Shown: one piece after another, positions 44,101 through 55,100 of the stretch | How positions within the stretch are numbered: position 1 is the stretch's first letter | How the letters are laid out: each line of letters opens with the position of its first letter | From: Leishmania infantum JPCM5 | Lineage: Eukaryota > Euglenozoa > Kinetoplastea > Trypanosomatida > Trypanosomatidae | NCBI RefSeq assembly: GCF_000002875.2 | Contig: NC_009403.2 | Location: 661,001 to 725,000, forward strand | Direction: 5' to 3' | Length of the DNA stretch: 64,000 nucleotides | Made by a program: the position numbers and the translations under genes | Notes under the pieces: model-generated | Seen by the model: the letters and a program-made list of their open reading frames with translations, nothing else | What the model was told of the DNA's origin: nothing | Database searches by the model: none

Positions 44101-47100
44101 CCGCGGCTCTTCCTCTCTCTCACTCCCTCAGTGCGTGTGGTGGTGGTTCGCCTCTCTTGTCGATTCCTGTAGTTGTCGCCTCGTTTCAAATTGTTTTTTC
44201 GAAAGTCAAGCGTGTGTGTTTGCACGCCTTCCGTGGTTGCTGTCGTTACTGCGTCGGTTGGTTGCAGACACCTCTTTTCGTCGACTATATCTTTCTTTCT
44301 TTCGCCCTCGTCTTTTACATCTACTCCCATTCGTTCTCTCATCTCCCTATATATTTGTTTTCCCACCCGCGGCTCTTCCTCTACCTCACTCCCTCAGTGC
44401 GTGTGGTGGTGGTTGCGCCTCTCTTGTCGATTCCTGTAGTTGTCGCCTCGTTTCAAATTGTTTTTTCGAAAGTCAAGCGTGTGTGTTTGCACGCCTTCCG
44501 TGGTTGCTGTCGTTACTGCGTCGGTTGGTTGCAGACACCTCTTTTCGTCGACTATATCTTTCTTTCGCCCTCGTCTTTTACATCTACTCCCATTCGTTCT
44601 CTCATCTCCCTATATATTTGTTTTCCCACCCGCGGCTCTTCCTCTACCTCACTCCCTCAGTGCGTGTGGTGGTGGTTGCGCCTCTCTTGTCGATTCCTGT
44701 AGTTGTCGCCTCGTTTCAAATTGTTTTTTCGAAAATCAAGCGTGTGTGTTTGCACGCCTTCCGTGGTTGCTGTCGTTACTGCGTCGGTTGGTTGCAGACA
44801 CCTCTTTTCGTCGACTATATCTTTCTTTCCTTCGCCCTCGTCTTTTACATCTACTCCCATTCGTTCTCTCATCTCCCTATATATTTGTTCTTCCCACCCG
44901 CGGCTCTTCCTCTCCCTCACTCCCTCGGTGCGTGTGGTGGTGGTTCGCCTCTCTTGTCGATTCCTGTAGTTGTCGCCTCGTTTCAAATTGTTTTTTCGAA
45001 AATCAAGCGTGTGTGTTTGCACGCCTTCCGTGGTTGCTGTCGTTACTGCGTCGGTTGGTTGCAGACACCTCTTTTCGTCGACTATATCTTTCTTTCGCCC
45101 TCGTCTTTTGCATCTACTCCCATCCGTTCTCTCATCTCCCTATATATTTGTTTTTCCCACCCGCGGCTCTTCCTCTCCCTCACTCCCTCGGTGCGTGTGG
45201 TGGTGGTTCGCCTCTCTTGTCGATTCCTGTAGTTGTCGCCTCGTTTCAAATTGTTTTTTCGAAAATCAAGCGTGTGTGTTTGCACGCCTTCCGTGGTTGC
45301 TGTCGTTACTGCGTCGGTTGGTTGCAGACACCTCTTTTCGTCGACTATATCTTTCTTTCCTTCGCCCCCCTTTTTTACATCTACTCCCATTTGTTTTCTC
45401 ATCTCCCTAAATATTTGTTTTTCCACCCCCGGGGTTTTTCTTTACCTTACTTCCTTGGTGGGTGTGGTGGTGGTTTGCCTTTCTTGTCGATTCCTGTAGT
45501 TGTCACCTTGTTTCAAATTGTTTTTTTCGAAAGTCAAGCGTGTGTGTTTGCACGCCTTCCGTGGTTGCTGTCGTTACTGCGTCGGTTGGTTGCAGACACC
45601 TCTTTTCGTCGACTATATCTTTCTTTCCTTCGCCCTCGTCTTTTACATCTACTCCCATTCGTTCTCTCATCTCCCTATATATTTGTTTTTCCCACCCGCG
45701 GCTCTTCCTCTCCCTCACTCCCTCGGTGCGTGTGGTGGTGGTTCGCCTCTCTTGTCGATTCCTGTAGTTGTCGCCTCGTTTCAAATTGTTTTTTCGAAAG
45801 TCAAGCGTGTGTGCTTGCACGCCTTCCGTGGTTGCTGTCGTTACTGCGTCGGTTGGTTGCAGACACCTCTTTTCGTCGACTATATCTTTCTTTCGCCCTC
45901 GTCTTTTACATCTATTCCCATTCGTTCTCTCATCTCCCTATATATTTGTTTTTCCCACCCGCGGCTCTTCCTCTCCCTCACTCCCTCGGTGCGTGTGGTG
46001 GTGGTTCGCCTCTCTTGTCGATTCCTGTAGTTGTCGCCTCGTTTCAAATTGTTTTTTCGAAAGTCAAGCGTGTGTGTTTGCACGCCTTCCGTGGTTGCTG
46101 TCGTTACTGCGTCGGTTGGTTGCAGACACCTCTTTTCGTCGACTATATCTTTCTTTCCTTCGCCCTCGTCTTTTACATCTACTCCCATTCGTTCTCTCAT
46201 CTCCCTATATATTTGTTTTTCCCACCCGCGGCTCTTCCTCTACCTCACTCCCTCGGTGCGTGTGGTGGTGGTTCGCCTCTCTTGTCGATTCCTGTAGTTG
46301 TCACCTCGTTTCAAATTGTTTTTTTCGAAAGTCAAGCGTGTGTGTTTGCACGCCTTCCGTGGTTGCTGTCGTTACTGCGTCGGTTGGTTGCAGACACCTC
46401 TTTTCGTCGACTATATCTTTCTTTCTTTCGCCCTCGTCTTTTACATCTACTCCCATTCGTTCTCTCATCTCCCTATATATTTGTTTTTCCCACCCGCGGC
46501 TCTTCCTCTCCCTCACTCCCTCGGTGCGTGTGGTGGTGGTTCGCCTCTCTTGTCGATTCCTGTAGTTGTCACCTCGTTTCAAATTGTTTTTTCGAAAGTC
46601 AAGCGTGTGTGTTTGCACGCCTTCCGTGGTTGCTGTCGTTACTGCGTCGGTTGGTTGCAGACACCTCTTTTCGTCGACTATATCTTTCTTTCCTTCGCCC
46701 TCGTCTTTTACATCTACTCCCATTCGTTCTCTCATCTCCCTATATATTTGTTTTTCCCACCCGCGGCTCTTCCTCTACCTCACTCCCTCGGTGCGTGTGG
46801 TGGTGGTTCGCCTCTCTTGTCGATTCCTGTAGTTGTCGCCTCGTTTCAAATTGTTTTTTCGAAAATCAAGCGTGTGTGTTTGCACGCCTTCCGTGGTTGC
46901 TGTCGTTACTGCGTCGGTTGGTTGCAGACACCTCTTTTCGTCGACTATATCTTTCTTTCCTTCGCCCTCGTCTTTTACATCTACTCCCATTCGTTCTCTC
47001 ATCTCCCTATATATTTGTTTTTCCCACCCGCGGCTCTTCCTCTACCTCACTCCCTCGGTGCGTGTGGTGGTGGTTCGCCTCTCTTGTCGATTCCTGTAGT

Positions 47101-50100
47101 TGTCACCTCGTTTCAAATTGTTTTTTCGAAAATCAAGCGTGTGTGTTTGCACGCCTTCCGTGGTTGCTGTCGTTACTGCGTCGGTTGGTTGCAGACACCT
47201 CTTTTCGTCGACTATATCTTTCTTTCCTTCGCCCTCGTCTTTTACATCTACTCCCATTCGTTCTCTCATCTCCCTATATATTTGTTTTTCCCACCCGCGG
47301 CTCTTCCTCTACCTCACTCCCTCGGGGCGTGTGGTGGTGGTTCGCCTCTCTTGTCGATTCCTGTAGTTGTCGCCTCGTTTCAAATTGTTTTTTCGAAAAT
47401 CAAGCGTGTGTGTTTGCACGCCTTCCGTGGTCGCTGTCGTTACTGCGTCGGTTGGTTGCAGACACCTCTTTTCGTCGACTATATATTTCTTTCGCCCTCG
47501 TCTTTTACATTTATTCCCATTCGTTCTCTCATCTCCCTATATATTTGTTTTTCCCACCCGCGGCTCTTCCTCTCCCTCACTCCCTCGGTGCGTGTGGTGG
47601 TGGTTCGCCTCTCTTGTCGATTCCTGTAGTTGTCGCCTCGTTTCAAATTGTTTTTTCGAAAGTCAAGCGTGTGTGTTTGCACGCCTTCCGTGGTTGCTGT
47701 CGTTACTGCGTCGGTTGGTTGCAGACACCTCTTTTCGTCGACTATATCTTTCTTTCCTTCGCCCTCGTCTTTTACATCTACTCCCATTCGTTCTCTCATC
47801 TCCCTATATATTTGTTTTTCCCACCCGCGGCTCTTCCTCTCCCTCACTCCCTCGGTGCGTGTGGTGGTGGTTCGCCTCTCTTGTCGATTCCTGTAGTTGT
47901 CGCCTCGTTTCAAATTGTTTTTTCGAAAGTCAAGCGTGTGTGTTTGCACGCCTTCCGTGGTTGCTGTCGTTACTGCGTCGGTTGGTTGCAGACACCTCTT
48001 TTCGTCGACTATATCTTTCTTTCTTTCGCCCTCGTCTTTTACATCTACTCCCATTCGTTCTCTCATCTCCCTATATATTTGTTTTTCCCACCCGCGGCTC
48101 TTCCTCTACCTCACTCCCTCGGTGCGTGTGGTGGTGGTTCGCCTCTCTTGTCGATTCCTGTAGTTGTCGCCTCGTTTCAAATTGTTTTTTCGAAAATCAA
48201 GCGTGTGTGTTTGCACGCCTTCCGTGGTTGCTGTCGTTACTGCGTCGGTTGGTTGCAGACACCTCTTTTCGTCGACTATATCTTTCTTTCCTTCGCCCTC
48301 GTCTTTTACATCTACTCCCATTCGTTCTCTCATCTCCCTATATATTTGTTTTTCCCACCCGCGGCTCTTCCTCTACCTCACTCCCTCGGTGCGTGTGGTG
48401 GTGGTTCGCCTCTCTTGTCGATTCCTGTAGTTGTCGCCTCGTTTCAAATTGTTTTTTTCGAAAGTCAAGCGTGTGTGTTTGCACGCCTTCCGTGGTTGCT
48501 GTCGTTACTGCGTCGGTTGGTTGCAGACACCTCTTTTCGTCGACTATATCTTTCTTTCCTTCGCCCTCGTCTTTTACATCTACTCCCATTCGTTCTCTCA
48601 TCTCCCTATATATTTGTTTTTCCCACCCGCGGCTCTTCCTCTACCTCACTCCCTCGGTGCGTGTGGTGGTGGTTCGCCTCTCTTGTCGATTCCTGTAGTT
48701 GTCGCCTCGTTTCAAATTGTTTTTTCGAAAGTCAAGCGTGTGTGTTTGCACGCCTTCCGTGGTTGCTGTCGTTACTGCGTCGGTTGGTTGCAGACACCTC
48801 TTTTCGTCGACTATATCTTTCTTTCCTTCGCCCTCGTCTTTTACATCTACTCCCATTCGTTCTCTCATCTCCCTATATATTTGTTTTTCCCACCCGCGGC
48901 TCTTCCTCTCCCTCACTCCCTCGGTGCGTGTGGTGGTGGTTCGCCTCTCTTGTCGATTCCTGTAGTTGTCGCCTCGTTTCAAATTGTTTTTTCGAAAATC
49001 AAGCGTGTGTGTTTGCACGCCTTCCGTGGTTGCTGTCGTTACTGCGTCGGTTGGTTGCAGACACCTCTTTTCGTCGACTATATCTTTCTTTCTTTCGCCC
49101 TCGTCTTTTACATCTACTCCCATTCGTTCTCTCATCTCCCTATATATTTGTTTTTCCCACCCGCGGCTCTTCCTCTACCTCACTCCCTCGGTGCGTGTGG
49201 TGGTGGTTCGCCTCTCTTGTCGATTCCTGTAGTTGTCGCCTCGTTTCAAATTGTTTTTTCGAAAGTCAAGCGTGTGTGTTTGCACGCCTTCCGTGGTTGC
49301 TGTCGTTACTGCGTCGGTTGGTTGCAGACACCTCTTTTCGTCGACTATATCTTTCTTTCCTTCGCCCTCGTCTTTTACATCTACTCCCATTCGTTCTCTC
49401 ATCTCCCTATATATTTGTTTTTCCCACCCGCGGCTCTTCCTCTCCCTCACTCCCTCGGTGCGTGTGGTGGTGGTTCGCCTCTCTTGTCGATTCCTGTAGT
49501 TGTCGCCTCGTTTCAAATTGTTTTTTCGAAAGTCAAGCGTGTGTGTTTGCACGCCTTCCGTGGTTGCTGTCGTTACTGCGTCGGTTGGTTGCAGACACCT
49601 CTTTTCGTCGACTATATCTTTCTTTCCTTCGCCCTCGTCTTTTACATCTACTCCCATTCGTTCTCTCATCTCCCTATATATTTGTTTTTCCCACCCGCGG
49701 CTCTTCCTCTCCCTCACTCCCTCGGTGCGTGTGGTGGTGGTTCGCCTCTCTTGTCGATTCCTGTAGTTGTCGCCTCGTTTCAAATTGTTTTTTCGAAAAT
49801 CAAGCGTGTGTGTTTGCACGCCTTCCGTGGTTGCTGTCGTTACTGCGTCGGTTGGTTGCAGACACCTCTTTTCGTCGACTATATCTTTCTTTCGCCCTCG
49901 TCTTTTACATCTACTCCCATTCGTTCTCTCATCTCCCTATATATTTGTTTTTCCCACCCGCGGCTCTTCCTCTCCCTCACTCCCTCGGTGCGTGTGGTGG
50001 TGGTTCGCCTCTCTTGTCGATTCCTGTAGTTGTCGCCTCGTTTCAAATTGTTTTTTCGAAAATCAAGCGTGTGTGTTTGCACGCCTTCCGTGGTTGCTGT

Positions 50101-51010
50101 CGTTACTGCGTCGGTTGGTTGCAGACACCTCTTTTCGTCGACTATATCTTTCTTTCGCCCTCGTCTTTTACATCTACTCCCATTCGTTCTCTCATCTCCC
50201 TATATATTTGTTTTTCCCAACCGCGGCTCTTCCTCTACCTCACTCCCTCGGTGCGTGTGGTGGTGGTTCGCCTCTCTTGTCGATTCCTGTAGTTGTCGCC
50301 TCGTTTCAAATTGTTTTTTCGAAAATCAAGCGTGTGTGTTTGCACGCCTTCCGTGGTTGCTGTCGTTACTGCGTCGGTTGGTTGCAGACACCTCTTTTCG
50401 TCGACTATATCTTTCTTTCGCCCTCGTCTTTTACATCTACTCCCATTCGTTCTCTCATCTCCCTATATATTTGTTTTCCCACCCGCGGCTCTTCCTCTAC
50501 CTCACTCCCTCAGTGCGTGTGGTGGTGGTTCGCCTCTCTTGTCGATTCCTGTAGTTGTCGCCTCGTTTCAAATTGTTTTTTCGAAAATCAAGCGTGTGTG
50601 TTTGCACGCCTTCCGTGGTTGCTGTCGTTACTGCGTCGGTTGGTTGCAGACACCTCTTTTCGTCGACTATATCTTTCTTTCGCCCTCGTCTTTTGCATCT
50701 ACTCCCATCCGTTCTCTCATCTCCCTATATATTTGTTCTTCCCACCCGCGGCTCTTCCTCTCCCTCACTCCCTCGGTGCGTGTGGTGGTGGTCGCGCCTC
50801 TCTTGTCGATTCCTGTAGTTGTCGCCTCGTTTCAAATTGTTTTTTCGAAAATCAAGCGTGTGTGTTTGCACGCCTTCCGTGGTTGCTGTCGTTACTGCGT
50901 CGGTTGGTTGCAGACACCTCTTTTCGTCGACTATATCTTTCTTTCGCCCTCGTCTTTTGCATCTACTCCCATCCGTTCTCTCATCTCCCTATATATTTTT
51001 TTTTTCCCAC
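41168..51010 (+). repeat. 267-bp satellite, array II (about 37 units, with higher-order structure)
   Basis: The same 267-bp unit as array I, in the same orientation, running without a break into the leader of gene copy C. Two unit types occur. The TTTTCATCTTTTGCAGGTATAG type is found at about 41241, 41511, 42582 and 43919. The TTTTTTCGAAAATCAAGCG type makes up the rest. The segment beginning at 41490 recurs at 42561 (period 1,071 bp, four units), showing a higher-order repeat. Degenerate sequence occurs at about 45365-45500. Confidence 0.95.
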
Positions 51011-51194
51011 CCGCGTCTGATCGCGTCTGCGGAGGTTCCTCTCTGTGCCCTCTGTGGCTGTGTGCGCTGTTCTACTCGCCCTTTCTCGTGTCGCCGAAGC
51101 CCACGTTCTCGCCCCCTCCGCTCTCCTTGATTCCTGTTCCGGACAACAACTGCGAAGACGGGAAGCAAGGAAAAGGCGGCTCCGCAGCCCCGTA

Positions 51195-51378
51195 TTCGCA
51201 CAAGGAAAGAAACAAGAAAACGCACAAGAAAACGCACAAGAAAACGCACAAACACACAAGAAAACGCACAAACACACAAGAAAACGCACAAACACACAAG
51301 AAAACGCACAAACACACAAGAAAACGCACAAACACACAAGAAAACGCACAAACACACAAGAAAACGCACAAGAAAACG
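51195..51378 (+). repeat. 12-bp/20-bp leader repeat, copy C (expanded allele)
   Basis: The AAGAAAACGCAC tract with several AAACACAC interpositions, clearly longer than in copy A. The length difference is not a multiple of three. Confidence 0.88.
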
Positions 51379-52124
51379 GAGGCGGCAGGGAAGGCGAAGG
51401 GCAACAACGCAAAAGAAGAAAAGGCGGCGCCGCAGAAACGGGTGGGAGAAGACGGCACACGTCCACTGGGCCGTTCTGGTCATATTTCTCTGCGTGCCTT
51501 CGGTGTTTTTTTTTCTCTCGTTTTTGTGTCTTCTCTTTCCTCTCTTTGTTTTCGAGCCGCTTTTCCGTGCGCCTTATTTGTCCGCCCTCTTCCTCGCCCT
51601 TTCGCATGTCGCCGAAGCCCACGCTCTCGCCCCCTCCCCACCTCCGCCGACATCCCGTCGGAACACGACGAGGACGGCAGGTAAGAAACGGCCGGCTCAT
51701 CGCCGACGTTGAGATGCCGCTCCTTACCAGCTGTGCGGTGGTTTCCCTCCTCCTCGTGTGTGTTTTGTGGAGGATGGAGGACGGAGTGGAGCTGTGCGCT
51801 GTGGGACTCGTGTCTTGTTTTGGCTGCCGCGCCTTGCGGATGGCGATGCGGTTCTCTTTGTTCTCACTGCACGCTTTCCTGGTGCTCGTGAGGGCGCACT
51901 GCCCTCTTGCCTATACACTCCTTTTCGTGGCCGGAGGACTCGTTTTGCACGCGTGCGCCCTCCTCTATCTCTCTCTTTCTTTGGGCATGCGTGCTCTTCG
52001 CTCTTCGTGCCCCGCCTTTCCTTGCTGGCAGGCTTCGCCGAGCACCACGCCACTCCTCCGGGAAATCAGCCGCAACGAACCACCGTCCGCGAAGAATGAG
52101 CGGAACAACCCAGATTATAGCAGC

Positions 52125-55100
52125 ATGAAGCCGAGCAAGCGAGCAGCAAACCTGGATAGCCGTGGGGCCACAAGTGCAGATCATTCTACAGCGTCTTCTC
52201 ACACAGAGGCGGTGCCGCCGTTGACAGTCGATACATTGACCGTTCCGCTAGTCCACGCCGAGTGCGCACCCGCCACCGCACCGCTGTCGCCAGGAAACGG
52301 TCTTACACCCACACTGGCCGAGTGCGCATCTGAGGCGGCGCGCCGGCCGACCGAGGCGGCGCCGGTGTCTGCAGTGGAGGCTCTGCCTCCGACGCCTGCC
52401 GAGTGCGCATCCGACGCCGCGCCCCAAAAGATCAAGATGACGGCAAGAAAACGTCATGCGACCGCTTCCCTGCATCGTAAGCGGGAGCGTGATGGTGCGT
52501 CTGATTCAAGTTTATGGCCGCTGCATACTCGGCGCGCTCTTGACCCGTCCGCCCACACTGCAGCGCCCCAGCCGAGCGAGGCGGCGCCGGTGTCTGCAGT
52601 GGAGGCTCTGCCTCCGACGCCTGCCGAGTGCGCATCTGAGGCGGCGCCCCAGCCGAGCGAGGCGGCGCCGGTGTCTGCAGTGGAGGCTCTGCCTCCGACG
52701 CCTGCCGAGTGCGCATCCGACGCCGTGCCACAGCCGAGCGAGGCGGCGCCGGCGTCTGCAGTGGAGGCTCTGCCTCCGACGCCTGCCGAGTGCGCATCTG
52801 AGGCGGCGCCCCAGCCGAGCGAGGCGGCGCCGGCGTCTGCAGTGGAGGCTCTGCCTCCGACGCCTGCCGAGTGCGCATCCGACGCCGTGCCACAGCCGAG
52901 CGAGGCGGCGCCGGTGTCTGCAGTGGAGGCTCTGCCTCCGACGCCTGCCGAGTGCGCATCTGAGGCGGCGCCCCAGCCGAGCGAGGCGGCGCCGGCGTCT
53001 GCAGTGGAGGCTCTGCCTCCGACGCCTGCCGAGTGCGCATCTGAGGCGGCGCCCCAGCCGAGCGAGGCGGCGCCGGCGTCTGCAGTGGAGGCTCTGCCTC
53101 CGACGCCTGCCGAGTGCGCATCTGAGGCGGCGCCCCAGCCGAGCGAGGCGGCGCCGGCGTCTGCAGTGGAGGCTCTGCCTCCGACGCCTGCCGAGTGCGC
53201 ATCTGAGGCGGCGCCCCAGCCGAGCGAGGCGGCGCCGGTGTCTGCAGTGGAGGCTCTGCCTCCGACGCCTGCCGAGTGCGCATCTGAGGCGGCGCCCCAG
53301 CCGAGCGAGGCGGCGCCGGCGTCTGCAGTGGAGGCTCTGCCTCCGACGCCTGCCGAGTGCGCATCTGAGGCGGCGCCCCAGCCGAGCGAGGCGGCGCCGG
53401 TGTCTGCAGTGGAGGCTCTGCCTCCGACGCCTGCCGAGTGCGCATCTGAGGCGGCGCCACAGCCGAGCGAGGCGGCGCCGGTGTCTGCAGTGGAGGCTCT
53501 GCCTCCGACGCCTGCCGAGTGCGCATCTGAGGCGGCGCCCCAGCCGAGCGAGGCGGCGCCGGCGTCTGCAGTGGAGGCTCTGCCTCCGACGCCTGCCGAG
53601 TGCGCATCCGACGGCGCGCCACAGCCGAGCAAGGCGGCGCCGGCGTCTGCAGTGGAGGCTCTGCCTCCGACGCCTGCCGAGTGCGCATCTGAGGCGGCGC
53701 CCCAGCCGAGCGAGGCGGCGCCGGTGTCTGCAGTGGAGGCTCTGCCTCCGACGCCTGCCGAGTGCGCATCTGAGGCGGCGCCCCAGCCGAGCGAGGCGGC
53801 GCCGGCGTCTGCAGTGGAGGCTCTGCCTCCGACGCCTGCCGAGTGCGCATCTGAGGCGGCGCCCCAGCCGAGCGAGGCGGCGCCGGCGTCTGCAGTGGAG
53901 GCTCTGCCTCCGACGCCTGCCGAGTGCGCATACGACGGCGCGCCCCAGCCGAGCGAGGCGGCGCCGGTGTCTGCAGTGGAGGCTCTGCCTCCGACGCCTG
54001 CCGAGTGCGCATCTGAGGCGGCGCCCCAGCCGAGCGAGGCGGCGCCGGCGTCTGCAGTGGAGGCTCTGCCTCCGACGCCTGCCGAGTGCGCATCCGACGC
54101 CGTGCCACAGCCGAGCGAGGCGGCGCCGGTGTCTGCAGTGGAGGCTCTGCCTCCGACGCCTGCCGAGTGCGCATCTGAGGCGGCGCCCCAGCCGAGCGAG
54201 GCGGCGCCGGTGTCTGCAGTGGAGGCTCTGCCTCCGACGCCTGCCGAGTACGCATCTGAGGCGGCGCCGGTGTCTGCAGTGGAGGCTCTGCCTCCGACGC
54301 CTGCCGAGTGCGCATCTGAGGCGGCGCCCCAGCCGAGCGAGGCGGCACCGGTGTCTGCAGTGGAGGCTCTGCCTCCGACGCCTGCCGAGTGCACATCTGA
54401 GGCGGCGCCACAGCCGAGCGATTCGGCGCCACAGCCGAGTATGGTGTCGCGGATGTTTGCAGGCAATGCTGCACCTCGCATGTATTTCGCCCCTCACCAC
54501 CGTGAGGAGGGAGGCCCCGTTATGGCGATGCGGCCGCCTTCTGGAAGCTGCAGAGTGGACGCGTCGCGTGCGGCGGCACGGCTGGCTGCGGTGTTTGGCG
54601 GGCTGCCGACACTGGAGGTGTCGCCGCCTTCCCGCTGTCCGAAGGTGGTGTTGCCGGCGTCGCAGCATGTGCCGCAAGCGAGCGAGGCGGCGCCGGTGTC
54701 TGCAGTGGAGGCTCTGCCTCCGACGCCTGCCGAGTGCGCATCGGACGCCGCGCCACAGCCGAACGATTCGGCGCCGGTGTCGCTTAGCCACACTCGCCCT
54801 CCCACGCCTGTCGAGTGCGCATCTGAGGCGGCGCCCCAGCCGAGCGAGGCGGCGCCGGTGTCTGCAGTGGAGGCTCTGCCTCCGACGCCTGCCGAGTGCG
54901 CATCTGAGGCGGCGCCACAGCTGAGCGAGGCGGCGCCGGTGTCTGCAGTGGAGGCTCTGCCTCCGACGCCTGCCGAGTGCGCATCTGAGGCGGGGCCACA
55001 GCCGAGCGATTCGGCGCCACAGCCGAGTATGGTGTCGCGGATGTTTGCAGGCAGTGCTGCACCTCGCATGTATTTCGCCCCTCACCACCGTGAGGAGGGA

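Noticed and set aside
33926..51010. Very long + strand ORFs in the satellite arrays (up to 1,950 aa)
   Set aside because: The unit is 267 bp, a multiple of three, so any frame without a stop stays open through all units; several frames are open at once. Composition (Leu/Ser/Phe/Cys) reflects pyrimidine-rich DNA.
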